A stretch of 64,000 nucleotides of DNA from Trebonia sp963767685 (lineage in GTDB: Bacteria > Actinomycetota > Actinomycetes > Streptosporangiales > Streptosporangiaceae). Under the pieces are notes generated by a model. It saw only the letters and a list, made by a program, of their open reading frames with translations, made no database searches and had not been told where the DNA came from. Below, piece after piece: positions 36,201-44,631 of the stretch. Position 1 is the first letter of the stretch. Each line of letters begins with the position of its first letter. The stretch covers positions 1,302,001-1,366,000 of the forward strand of contig CAVYEZ010000018.1 of the NCBI GenBank assembly GCA_963767685.1. The letters run 5' to 3'. The position numbers and the translations under genes were made by a program.

Positions 36201-36896
36201 ATGCTCATCCTCTGGGGCCTGCTCGTCATCTACCGGACACTCGGCCGCGGCGTGTTCTTCTGCCGTCGCTGCGGCGGTGACCGGGAGTACCGCCACCGGG
36301 CGGGCCGCCGGTACGTCACGATCTTCTTCATCCCGCTCATCCCGCTGGCCAAGACCGGTGCGCACGTGCAGTGCCTGACCTGCAAGACCCGGTACGTCAC
36401 CGAGGTGCTGAAGGTGCCGACCACGGTGCAGATGCAGGTGGCGCTGGCCGCCGGTATGCGGGCGATCGTCGCGATCATCCTCCGGGCCGGCGACCCGGCC
36501 AGCCCGCTGTCCCGGCGCCGCGCCCTCGACACCGTGACCGGCGCGGGCGACAAGGACTACGACGAGTACGCGCTCGAGGCGGACCTCGCCGGGCCCGCCG
36601 ACCGCGCCCGGGTCAAGATCGGCGCCTTCGGCGCGCAGCTCCATATCGAGGCGCGCGAGTGGTGCCTGGCCGAGGCGATCAGGATCGCGATGGCGGACGG
36701 CCCGCTGACCGGGGCCGAGCGGGCGGCCGCGGAGCACCTCGCCGCCGCCCTCGGCATGACCCAGGCGCAGGCGGTCGGCGTGATCGCGCTCACCGAGCAG
36801 AACGTGTTAGCCCGGCCCGCCGGTCCGGCTGGTATGCTCATTCTCGCTATGTCGCACGAGCTGCTCCTCCTTAGCAGCCGCGGCGGGGGCCTGTAG
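36201..36896 (+). CDS. Zinc-ribbon and TerB-like domain protein
   Basis: 231 residues. It begins with a hydrophobic stretch (MLILWGLLVIYRTLGRGVFF) and a four-cysteine zinc ribbon, CRRCGGDREYRHRAGRRYVT to CLTCKTRY (about residues 21-66), with FFIPLIPLAKTG between the knuckles. The C-terminal half resembles the tellurite-resistance TerB/DjlA helical domain (AIRIAMADGPLTGAERAAAE, LAAALGMTQAQAVGVIALTE). Such proteins flank leuA in other actinobacteria; role unknown. It ends 97 bases before leuA. Confidence 0.85.
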   Translation: MLILWGLLVIYRTLGRGVFFCRRCGGDREYRHRAGRRYVTIFFIPLIPLAKTGAHVQCLTCKTRYVTEVLKVPTTVQMQVALAAGMRAIVAIILRAGDPASPLSRRRALDTVTGAGDKDYDEYALEADLAGPADRARVKIGAFGAQLHIEAREWCLAEAIRIAMADGPLTGAERAAAEHLAAALGMTQAQAVGVIALTEQNVLARPAGPAGMLILAMSHELLLLSSRGGGL

Positions 36897-36993
36897 AGGC
36901 TGGCTCCCTCGTCGCGGGTGCTTGGCATGTCCGCTGGCCGCCGATCCGGACAAACACCGCCCGGACAAACCGCGAACGCGAGGAACAGCAGCA

Positions 36994-38757
36994 ATGACGC
37001 AGTCAGCCCCCGAGGGCCGCCCGTATCCGTCCGTAGCCCCCGTTCACCAGCAACCGAGTGGCATGCCGTGCCACCGGTACACCCCGTTCAAGCCGGTCGA
37101 CCTTCCCGACCGGACGTGGCCGGCCAAGGTCATGACGCAGGCACCGCGCTGGCTCTCCACCGACCTGCGGGACGGCAACCAGGCGCTCATCGACCCGATG
37201 TCGCCGACCCGCAAGCGGGCCATGTTCGACCTGCTCGTCAAGATGGGCTACAAGGAGATCGAGGTCGGCTTCCCGAGCGCGAGCCAGACCGACTTCGACT
37301 TCGTCCGCGAGCTCATCGAGGGCGACAAGATCCCGCCGGACGTCCGCATCTCGGTGCTGACCCAGGCCCGCGAGGACCTGATCGAGCGCACCGTCCAGTC
37401 CCTCGCGGGCGCGCAGCGCGCGACCGTGCACATGTACAACGCGACCGCGCCGGTGTTCCGCAAGGTCGTCTTCCGCAACACCAAGGACGAGACCAAGGCC
37501 CTGGCGGTCGACGGCACCCGGTACGTGATGAAGTACGCGGAGAAGATCCTCGGCACTGGCCCCTCAAGCACGGGGACCGACTTCGGCTACGAGTACTCGC
37601 CGGAGATCTTCATGGACACCGAGCTGGACTTCGCCCTGGAGACCTGCGAGGCGGTCATGGACGTCTGGCAGCCCGGGCCGGGCCGCGAGATCATCCTCAA
37701 CCTGCCGTGCACCGTCGAGCGCTCGACGCCGAACGTCTACGCCGACCAGATCGAGTGGATGAGCAGGCGCTTCTCCCGGCGCGAGCACATCTGCCTGTCC
37801 GTGCACACGCACAACGACCGCGGCACGGCGGTCGCGGACGCGGAGCTGGCCGTGCTGGCCGGCGCTGACCGGATCGAGGGCTGCCTGTTCGGCAACGGCG
37901 AGCGGACCGGCAACGTCTGCCTGGTCACCCTCGGCCTGAACCTGTACAGCCAGGGCATCGACCCGATGATCAACTTCTCGAACATCGACGAGATCCGCCG
38001 GACGGTCGAGTACGTGAACCAGCTGCCCGTGCACCCGCGCCACCCGTACGCGGGCGAGCTCGTCTACACCGCGTTCTCCGGCTCGCACCAGGACGCGATC
38101 AAGAAGGGCTTCGAGGCGTTCGACGCCGAGGTCGCGGCCGCGGGCGACCGGCCGGAAGACCACCACTGGGACCTGCCCTACCTGCCCATCGACCCGCACG
38201 ACGTCGGCCGCTCCTACGAGGCCGTCATCCGGGTCAACAGCCAGTCGGGCAAGGGCGGCGTCGCCTACGTGATGAAGAGCGGCCACTCCCTGGACCTGCC
38301 CCGCCGCCTGCAGATCGAGTTCTCCAAGCACATCCAGGTCCGCACCGACGAAGAGGGCGGCGAGGTCAGCCCGGCCGAGATCTGGGCGACGTTCAGCCGC
38401 GAGTACCTGGGCGACGGGGCGCTGGCGCTGCTCGACCACCAGTCTTCTTCCGTGGTGGACGGCAAGCACCGGCTCGCCGCCGCGGTCTCCGTCGACGGCG
38501 AGACGCACGAGATCGAGGGCACGGGCAACGGCCCGATCTCGGCGTTCTGCGCCGCCCTCGCCTCGGTCGGCGTCGGCGTCCGCGTCCTCGACTACGCCGA
38601 GCACGCCCTGACCGAGGGCACCGACGCCCAGGCCGCCTCCTACGTCGAGGTCGAGACGGGCGGCGCTGTCCTGTGGGGCGTGGGCATCGACACCAACACC
38701 GCGACCGCCTCGATGCGCGCGATCCTCAGCGCGGTCAACCGCGCCCGCCGCGCCTAA
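36994..38757 (+). CDS. leuA: 2-isopropylmalate synthase
   Basis: First committed step of leucine synthesis, condensing 2-ketoisovalerate with acetyl-CoA. 587 residues. Catalytic DRE-TIM barrel with LSTDLRDGNQALIDPM (about residues 51-66), GYKEIEVGFPSASQTDFDF, the metal ligands in SVHTHNDRGTAVADAE and GCLFGNGERTGNV. The C-terminal LeuA regulatory domain for leucine feedback ends EVETGGAVLWGVGIDTNTAT. The ATG at 36994 follows GAGGA; an upstream ATG at 36922 lacks family similarity. No obvious leucine-rich leader peptide lies in the 97-base upstream gap. Confidence 0.97.
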   Translation: MTQSAPEGRPYPSVAPVHQQPSGMPCHRYTPFKPVDLPDRTWPAKVMTQAPRWLSTDLRDGNQALIDPMSPTRKRAMFDLLVKMGYKEIEVGFPSASQTDFDFVRELIEGDKIPPDVRISVLTQAREDLIERTVQSLAGAQRATVHMYNATAPVFRKVVFRNTKDETKALAVDGTRYVMKYAEKILGTGPSSTGTDFGYEYSPEIFMDTELDFALETCEAVMDVWQPGPGREIILNLPCTVERSTPNVYADQIEWMSRRFSRREHICLSVHTHNDRGTAVADAELAVLAGADRIEGCLFGNGERTGNVCLVTLGLNLYSQGIDPMINFSNIDEIRRTVEYVNQLPVHPRHPYAGELVYTAFSGSHQDAIKKGFEAFDAEVAAAGDRPEDHHWDLPYLPIDPHDVGRSYEAVIRVNSQSGKGGVAYVMKSGHSLDLPRRLQIEFSKHIQVRTDEEGGEVSPAEIWATFSREYLGDGALALLDHQSSSVVDGKHRLAAAVSVDGETHEIEGTGNGPISAFCAALASVGVGVRVLDYAEHALTEGTDAQAASYVEVETGGAVLWGVGIDTNTATASMRAILSAVNRARRA

Positions 38758-38777
38758 CCCCGCGCAAGTCCAAAAAC

Positions 38778-38810
38778 CGCATCATCCCGAACGAATTCGT
38801 GCTCCGCCTC
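38778..38810 (+). repeat. 33-base dispersed intergenic repeat, copy after leuA
   Basis: CGCATCATCCCGAAC, GAA, TTCGTGCTCCGCCTC, starting 21 bases past the leuA stop. Third clear member of the family. Confidence 0.7.
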
Positions 38811-38949
38811 CACCCAAAACATGGCCCTGGGGGCGGCCAGCACGACATGCCCGGCCAAGCCCGCGGTCAAATCCCGACAAGCGCGGCGGCCGAGCAATTG
38901 GCGCAGCTCCTCCTCCAGTCAAGACCTGACCCGGAGGCGCGGCCAAGCC

Positions 38950-38996
38950 ATCCGGAATTCGGGCGCCAAAACCGCGCCCGAATTCCGGATATTTCA
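38950..38996. repeat. 17-base-pair perfect hairpin with CGGATATTTCAC tail, copy 3
   Basis: ATCCGGAATTCGGGCGC (38950-38966) pairs exactly with 38974-38990 around CAAAACC, followed by ATTTCACAAT. The tail matches the repeats at 15197 and 31660; the loop CAAAACC flanked by GCGC resembles the loop of the hflX-downstream hairpin. Confidence 0.8.
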
Positions 38997-39039
38997 CAAT
39001 ACCGAGGGCTCGCTACCGCGCCCGTCAAGCTGCCGAACT

Positions 39040-39092
39040 CATTATTGTGTGAATTCCGGACGCCACCGACGTCCGGAATCCACACAATAATG
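39040..39092. repeat. 23-base-pair hairpin upstream of recO
   Basis: Arms 39040-39062 and 39070-39092 are complementary at 22 of 23 positions (CATTATTGTGTGAATTCCGG on one side, in part) with a seven-base loop. It shares GAATTCCGGA with the hairpin 50 bases upstream. With the other elements it fills the 38758-39175 gap, which has no gene. Confidence 0.8.
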
Positions 39093-39175
39093 CCCTCCCG
39101 AGGCGCGGCCGGCGCTGCGGGCTCCGTGATCGCGGTCCGGCCAGGAAAGTCGGCGGCGTGCGGGACAATGGATGG

Positions 39176-40311
39176 GTGCAGGGGTACCGGGACGACGGGG
39201 TCGTGCTGCGGACGCAGAAGCTGGGCGAGGCGGACCGCATCATCACGCTGCTCACCCGCCACAACGGCCGGGTCAGGGCCGTGGCCAGGGGCATCCGCCG
39301 CACCAAGTCCCGCTTCGGGGCCCGGCTTGAGCCGTTCACGCACGTGGACGTGATGATCCACCCGGGCCGGTCCCTCGACGTGATCACGCAGGCCGAGGTG
39401 ATCAGGGCCTACGGCACGCCCCTAGTGATCGACTATCCCAAGTACACGGCAGGCACCGCGATGCTTGAGACCGCCGAGCGCTTCACGCCGGTAGAGAAGG
39501 AACCCGCGATCCGCCAGTTCCTGCTGCTCGTCGGCGGCCTCCGCGCGCTCGGCGACGCCATCGACCCGCCCGCCGGCATCGGCGCCGACGACCCAGGCGA
39601 TCCCGGCAACCCAAGCGACCCCGATGACGCGAGCGATCCCGGCAACCCGGGCGCGGAAGGGAGCGCGAGCCGAAGCGCGCGCCCCAGCCCCCGGACTGAG
39701 GAGGGAGGGAGCAACGAAGGAGCCTCCCCGCGAGCCCCGCGAGCCGAAGCGCGCGCCGGTGTTTTTGGACTGACTGACGAGGGGGGAGACGCGGCCTCGG
39801 GCGCGCGGAGGAGAGCGGGGAAAGCACCGAGCGACGAGGGAGGAGCCAGGGGTCCCGAGCGCGCGGAGGCGAGCGCGGGAAGCACAGCGAGGTACCGCGC
39901 GACCCGCGCATGGTCCTCGACGCGTACTTCCTCAGGTCGCTGACCTTCGCCGGCTACGCCCCCGCCCTCGAGGCGTGCGCCCGCTGCGGCGCCCCGGGCA
40001 CGCCGGACGCCGCAAAGACCCCCGCGAGCGACAGCGACAGCGACCCGGGCCGCGCGGCCGATGCCAAGCCCCTCGTGGCGTTCGCGATCGCGGCGGGCGG
40101 CATGGTCTGCGCCGGCTGCCGGCCCCCCGGATCCGCCTCGCCCGCGCCGCCGACGGTCGCGCTGATGATCGCCCTGCTCCGGGGCAACTGGGACGAAGCG
40201 CTGCGGAGCGAGCGCAGGCACCGGGTAGAGTGCAGTGGTCTGGTGGCCGCTTACCTGCAGTGGCACCTGGAGCATTCGATCCGGTCGTTGCGTCACGTGG
40301 AGCGTGCTTGA
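39176..40311 (+). pseudogene. recO: DNA repair protein RecO, with expanded linker and an apparent one-base frameshift
   Basis: Recombination mediator loading RecA. The N-terminal OB fold is complete: YRDDGVVLRTQKLGEADRII, AVARGIRRTKSRFGARLEPF. The core follows to FLLLVGGLRALGDA. Where the family has a few residues there is then about 110 codons of Asp/Pro/Gly- and Arg/Ala-rich low-complexity sequence (39560-39900). Register is lost at about 39901: reading one extra G gives ARYRADPR then MVLDAYFLRSLTFAGYAPAL and the zinc-type CARCG/CAGC region to the stop at 40311. The GTG at 39176 fits the family start; another lies at 39158. As recO is conserved, a consensus error in the GC-rich insert is possible. 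Confidence 0.85.
39590..39900 (+). repeat. Low-complexity repeat expansion inside recO
   Basis: Contains GCGATCCCGGCAACCC twice (about 39597 and 39630) and a larger direct repeat starting GCGAGCCGAAGCGCGCGCC at about 39664 and 39738. The in-frame product alternates DPGDPGNPSDPDD-type and Arg/Glu/Gly-rich sequence unlike any RecO domain. Confidence 0.75.
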
Positions 40312-41135
40312 GCAAGTCCCCCCGGTCGCGGGAGTCCCGCCCGGTGCAGCCGCCTTTCCCGCACCCGAGCGGCATCCGCCCCCCGGAGATCCCCCGTGAG
40401 CTGGTGCCCAGGCACGTCGCGATCGTGATGGACGGCGACGGCCGGTGGGCGAAGGAGCGCGGGCTGCCCAGGACCGAGGGCCACAAGGTCGGCGAGGCCG
40501 CCCTTTTGGACGTCCTCATGGGCGCCATCGAGCTGGGCGTCAAGTACGTCTCCGCGTACGCGTTCTCCACGGAGAACTGGCGCAGGCACCCAGAAGAGGT
40601 CGCGTTCCTGATGAGCTTCAACCGGGACGTGATCCACCGGCGCCGGGAGGAACTCGCCGCGGCCGGCGTGCGCATCCGCTGGGCCGGGAGAAGGCCGCGG
40701 CTGTGGCGCTCCGTCATCCGCGAGCTTGAGGACGCGGAGCAGCTGAGCGAGGAGAACACCGTGCTCACGCTGCAGTTCTGCTGCAACTACGGCGGGCGGG
40801 CCGAGATCCTCGACGCCACCGCCGCGATCGCCAGGGACGTGGCGGCGGGCAAGGTCCGCCCGGACAAGATCGACGAGGAGCTTTTCCACCGCTACCTCGA
40901 CGAGCCGGATGTCCCGGATGTCGACCTGTGGATACGTTCCTCCGGGGAGCAGCGGCTTTCCAATTTCCTGCTATGGCAGTCGGCCTATGCCGAGCTTGTC
41001 TTTCTCGACACGCTCTGGCCCGATTTCGACCGGCGCCACCTATGGCACGCTTGCGAAATCTACGCTTCCCGCGATCGCCGTTACGGTGGCGCGATCCCGA
41101 ACTCCGTCGCTGATCAGATCGCTTCGATCAAGTAA
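40308..41135 (+). CDS. uppS: Isoprenyl transferase (polyprenyl diphosphate synthase, UppS family)
   Basis: Builds the polyprenyl phosphate carrier for cell-wall synthesis from isopentenyl diphosphate. 275 residues from a TTG that overlaps the recO stop (TTGA). Motifs: HVAIVMDGDGRWAKERGLPR (about residues 40-60), YAFSTENWRR, FLMSFNR, CCNYGGRAEILDA and the C-terminal DLWIRSSGEQRLSNFLLWQS with ELVFLDTLWPDF. The usual DGNGRWA reads DGDGRWA here and the GHRAG-type motif reads GHKVG, so the active-site loop is atypical. recO-uppS adjacency is standard in actinobacteria. Confidence 0.94.
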   Translation: MSKSPRSRESRPVQPPFPHPSGIRPPEIPRELVPRHVAIVMDGDGRWAKERGLPRTEGHKVGEAALLDVLMGAIELGVKYVSAYAFSTENWRRHPEEVAFLMSFNRDVIHRRREELAAAGVRIRWAGRRPRLWRSVIRELEDAEQLSEENTVLTLQFCCNYGGRAEILDATAAIARDVAAGKVRPDKIDEELFHRYLDEPDVPDVDLWIRSSGEQRLSNFLLWQSAYAELVFLDTLWPDFDRRHLWHACEIYASRDRRYGGAIPNSVADQIASIK

Positions 41136-41143
41136 CTGTGAGT

Positions 41144-41203
41144 AGCCGACCACATTCTGGGTAACGATGTCTTCGGGATGTGCTGGGATTGTCGGCTGTT
41201 TTT
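41144..41203 (+). terminator. Possible intrinsic terminator after uppS
   Basis: AGCCGAC (41144-41150) and GTCGGCT (41191-41197) can pair; an inner CACAT (41151-41155) and ATGTG (41178-41182) extend the stem. The structure is followed by GTTTTT. The rest of the 41136-41360 gap is fairly AT-rich and probably holds the promoter of the secreted protein gene. Confidence 0.45.
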
Positions 41204-41360
41204 AGGCTGCCGCTGTACCCAGTCCTCTTATGTCCATAAAGGGCAGCGCTGCATAACAGAATGAACCTTTTCCCCTCTTCGTGATGGGTTAGTCATATCT
41301 CCGAGGCGAATTCGGGGGAAAAGGCTCATCAGATGGCGCTACGCAAAAACAGGGGGACAG

Positions 41361-43088
41361 ATGCGTCGCGCGATCGCAGCCAGCGTCATGGGTGGGCTGT
41401 TGCTCGGCGGAGCGGTGGCCACGCCGGCCGTCGCCGCGGCCCGCGGTGACGGCAACGTACCAGGCAAGGCGCGCTCGGCCGCGCCGGCGAAGCCACCCGC
41501 TGGCGGCAAGGCAGGGCCAAGCAGGGTCGGCAAGGCCGCGACCAGCAAGGCCACCACGGGCAAGGCCGTGAACGGCAAGCCCGGGTCCAAGAAGGCCGGG
41601 CGGCCCATGAAGACCGTCGCCTACGCGGGCTACGAGTTCCAGGTCCCGGCCAGCTGGCCGGTGTACCGGCTCGACGAGCACCCGCGGACGTGCGTGCGGT
41701 ACGACGTGCACGCGGTCTACCTGGGCAGGCCGGGCCCGGACATGCGGTGCGCGGCCGGGCTCATCGGCCGGACCCAGACCGTGAGCGTCATCCCCGGCCG
41801 GGACGTCACGGCCGGTTCCGCCGCGGCGCGCGCCGGCCGGTCCCCGGCAGCCGACAACGGCACCGTTCTCCAGCGGGTAGCGGCGGTGCACGCCGCGATC
41901 ACGCAGAACGCCGTCAACCACGAGCTGAAGGTCGCGCTCGGTCCGTCGCGGCCAAGCGCGACGGTCGTTGGCACCTACGGGTCGGACCCCGCCGTGGTGC
42001 AGCAGGTGCTCAACACCCTGCGCCTGGCGCCGGCCGGCACGGCCCCAACCGGCCAGACGGCGTCGGCGTCGGCGCCGCCAGCGGGGACGGCCGCCGAGGC
42101 TAGCCGGCGGGCCAAGTTGTCGCAGAAGACCGCGCGGCTCGCACCGCAGCGCGCGTCCGCCCCGGCCGCCTCCGCCCCGGGCAGTCAGCCAATGGGTGGA
42201 CAGGCCCCGCCCAACCCGACGTCGACTAGCTGGCCGGGGCTGCCGGGCAACTGGCCGGTCGAGGTCGTCCAGCCAACCCCGGCGCCGGCGCCCCCGTCGC
42301 CACCGAAGCCATGGCCCGCGCCGTTCCACCCGGTCAGCGGCTTCGACACCTGCACCGCCCCGTCGGCGTCGGCGATGCGCGCCTGGCGCAGCCAGTACGC
42401 CGCCGTCGGCGTCTACATCGGCGGCGTGAACGCGGCCTGCGCGTACGGCAACCTCTCCGCCGGCTGGGTGAAAAGCGCGGCCAGCATGGGCTGGGGCCTG
42501 CTGCCGACCTACGTCGGGCCGCAGGCCCCGTGCTGGGGCGTCGGCAGCGGGGTGCTGATCAGCGCCGGCGGCGCCGTCGCGCAGGGCAGCGCCGCCGCCC
42601 TGGACGCGGTCGGCGACGCGCGCGCGCTCGGCCTTCCCGCCGGCTCGCCGATCTACTACGACATGGAGGCCTACAACGGCGGCTTGAGCTGCACGAACGC
42701 CGTTCTCCGGTTCCTCGGCGCCTGGGACCGCCTGGTGCAGGCCGCCGGCTACAAGAGCGCCGTGTACTCCAGCCAGGACTCCGGCATCGTCGACATGCAA
42801 TCGGGCGCCGTCAAGAAGACGCCCGGCTTCACCCCGCCGAACGCGATCTGGATCGCGCTGTGGGACAACGTCGCGTCGCTCAACGACGGGACGCTCACCT
42901 GGCCGCTGTCGGCCAGGAGCAAGCAGTACGAGGGCAGCGTCAACGCGACGATCGGCGGGGTCACGCTGAACATCGACCGGGACTTCGTGGGCGGGCCGCT
43001 GGCCCACTTACCCAGCGGGGATCGCCGCGCGCGGCAGGCCGAGGGGAGCCGGCCAAACCAGTTCGCGCGAACCGCCGCGGGCTCATAA
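41361..43088 (+). CDS. Secreted DUF1906 (glycoside hydrolase-like) protein
   Basis: 575 residues with a Sec signal peptide, MRRAIAASVMGGLLLGGAVA then TPAVAA (cleavage about residue 26). A Lys/Gly/Ala-rich linker, a mixed domain (about residues 85-235) and a Pro-rich linker follow. The C-terminal DUF1906 domain (about 326-560) reads SGFDTCTAPSASAMRAW, YAAVGVYIGGVNAAC, LLPTYVGPQAP, IYYDMEAYN and IWIALWDN. These are TIM-barrel, lysozyme-like domains thought to act on peptidoglycan or other envelope glycans; activity is not proven. GGGGGA lies six bases before the ATG. Confidence 0.9.
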   Translation: MRRAIAASVMGGLLLGGAVATPAVAAARGDGNVPGKARSAAPAKPPAGGKAGPSRVGKAATSKATTGKAVNGKPGSKKAGRPMKTVAYAGYEFQVPASWPVYRLDEHPRTCVRYDVHAVYLGRPGPDMRCAAGLIGRTQTVSVIPGRDVTAGSAAARAGRSPAADNGTVLQRVAAVHAAITQNAVNHELKVALGPSRPSATVVGTYGSDPAVVQQVLNTLRLAPAGTAPTGQTASASAPPAGTAAEASRRAKLSQKTARLAPQRASAPAASAPGSQPMGGQAPPNPTSTSWPGLPGNWPVEVVQPTPAPAPPSPPKPWPAPFHPVSGFDTCTAPSASAMRAWRSQYAAVGVYIGGVNAACAYGNLSAGWVKSAASMGWGLLPTYVGPQAPCWGVGSGVLISAGGAVAQGSAAALDAVGDARALGLPAGSPIYYDMEAYNGGLSCTNAVLRFLGAWDRLVQAAGYKSAVYSSQDSGIVDMQSGAVKKTPGFTPPNAIWIALWDNVASLNDGTLTWPLSARSKQYEGSVNATIGGVTLNIDRDFVGGPLAHLPSGDRRARQAEGSRPNQFARTAAGS

Positions 43089-43097
43089 GCTCACGAC

Positions 43098-44486
43098 ATG
43101 GCCCTACGCAGCGACCGCCTTGACGCCATCGTCAACCTGAGCAAACGACGCGGATTCGTCTACCCGTCGAGTGAGATCTACGGCGGTTTGCGTGCCGCGT
43201 GGGACTACGGTCCGCTCGGCGTAGAGCTGAAGAACAACGTCAAGCGCCAGTGGTGGCGCTACATGGTCCAGGAGCGCGACGACATCGTCGGGCTGGACTC
43301 AAGCGTGATCCTCGCCCGGGAGGTGTGGGAGGCAAGCGGCCACGTCGCGACCTTCACCGACCCGCTGACCGAGTGCCTCAACTGCCACAAGCGGTTCCGC
43401 GCCGACCACCTCATCGAGGCGTACGAGGAGAGGCACGGCCACGTCCCGGCGGGCGGCCTCGACGACATCAACTGCCCCAACTGCGGTGTCAAGGGCCAGT
43501 TCACCGAGCCCAGGCAGTTCAACGGCATGCTCCGCACGTACATCGGCCCGGTCGAGGACGAGAGCGGCCTCGCGTTCCTGCGCCCGGAGACCGCCCAGGG
43601 CATCTTCATCAACTACAAGAACGTGCTCACGACCAGCAGGAAGAAGATCCCGTTCGGCATCGGCCAGCAGGGCAAGTCGTTCCGCAACGAGATCACGCCA
43701 GGCAACTTCATCTTCCGCACCCGTGAGTTCGAGCAGATGGAGATGGAGTTCTTCGTCAAGCCGGGCACGGACGAGGAGTGGCACCAGTACTGGATCGACC
43801 AGCGCCTCGCCTGGTGGACCGGCCTCGGCGTGAACCCGGACAACCTGCGCAAGTACGAGCACCCGAAGGAGAAGCTCTCCCACTACTCGAAGCGGACCGT
43901 CGACATCGAGTACCGCTTCGACTTCATCGGCTCCGAGTGGGGCGAGCTTGAGGGCATCGCGAACCGCACCGACTTCGACCTGAGCAGCCACCAGGCCAAG
44001 TCCGGCGTGGACCTGACGTACCTCGACCAGGAGTCGGGCGACCGGTACACCCCGTACGTGATCGAGCCCGCGGCCGGCGTGGACCGCGGCACGCTGGTCT
44101 TCCTCCTCGACGCCTACTCGGAGGACGAGGCGCCGGACGCCAAGGGCAAGCTGGAGAAGCGCACGGTGCTCCGCCTCGACCCGAGGCTCGCCCCGGTCAA
44201 GGTCGCGGTCCTGCCGCTGTCACGCAACGCGGACCTGTCGCCGAAGGCGAAGGACATCGCCGCGATGCTCCGCACGCGGTGGAACACCGACTTCGACGAC
44301 GCCCAGGCGATCGGCCGCCGCTACCGCCGCCAGGACGAGATCGGCACGCCGTTCTGCGTCACCATCGACTTCGACACCCTGGAAGACCAGGCCGTCACGG
44401 TTCGCGACCGCGACAGCATGACCCAGGAACGGGTCGGCATCGACGCCCTGCTCGGCTACCTCTCCGACCGCCTCCCGCTCTGGTAG
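43098..44486 (+). CDS. glyS: Glycine--tRNA ligase (dimeric type)
   Basis: Class II aminoacyl-tRNA synthetase charging tRNA-Gly, 462 residues. Motif 1 region VYPSSEIYGGLRAAWDYGPL (about residues 17-36), motif 2 RPETAQGIFINYKN and IGKSFRNEI-like QQGKSFRNEITPGNFIFRTR, motif 3 near the end of the catalytic domain. The anticodon-binding domain is APVKVAVLPLSRNADLSPKA onwards. A zinc-type CLNCHKRF/CPNCG pair lies in the insert. Starts nine bases after the DUF1906 stop; it could be read from the same transcript, though the functions are unrelated. Confidence 0.97.
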   Translation: MALRSDRLDAIVNLSKRRGFVYPSSEIYGGLRAAWDYGPLGVELKNNVKRQWWRYMVQERDDIVGLDSSVILAREVWEASGHVATFTDPLTECLNCHKRFRADHLIEAYEERHGHVPAGGLDDINCPNCGVKGQFTEPRQFNGMLRTYIGPVEDESGLAFLRPETAQGIFINYKNVLTTSRKKIPFGIGQQGKSFRNEITPGNFIFRTREFEQMEMEFFVKPGTDEEWHQYWIDQRLAWWTGLGVNPDNLRKYEHPKEKLSHYSKRTVDIEYRFDFIGSEWGELEGIANRTDFDLSSHQAKSGVDLTYLDQESGDRYTPYVIEPAAGVDRGTLVFLLDAYSEDEAPDAKGKLEKRTVLRLDPRLAPVKVAVLPLSRNADLSPKAKDIAAMLRTRWNTDFDDAQAIGRRYRRQDEIGTPFCVTIDFDTLEDQAVTVRDRDSMTQERVGIDALLGYLSDRLPLW

Positions 44487-44570
44487 GGGCGGCTTTCACC
44501 ACAGATCAAAATCTGGAAAAGCCTTAGCCCGAACGGGTGCATGTTCCTCGTAGCCCCGTCCTATGACCCG

Positions 44571-44604
44571 GGGAGCAGGGAGCAGGGAGCAGGGAGCAGG
44601 GAGC
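44571..44604. repeat. Seven-base tandem repeat after glyS
   Basis: GGGAGCA repeated five times without error (last copy lacking the final A). Lies in the 145-base gap before the convergent dehydrogenase gene, next to a diverged copy (about 44521-44550) of the 33-base dispersed repeat. Confidence 0.85.
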
Positions 44605-44631
44605 CTCGCCCGCGCGTGCTGCCGCAAGCGC

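Noticed and set aside
36897..36993. Leucine attenuator or leader peptide for leuA
   Set aside because: No short Leu-rich reading frame or alternative hairpins could be found in the 97-base gap.
41230..41360. Cyclic di-AMP (ydaO-type) riboswitch before the secreted DUF1906 gene
   Set aside because: The gene type is suggestive and GGGGGAAAAGG/GGGGGACAG are present, but the paired architecture could not be traced by eye; a covariance-model search would decide.
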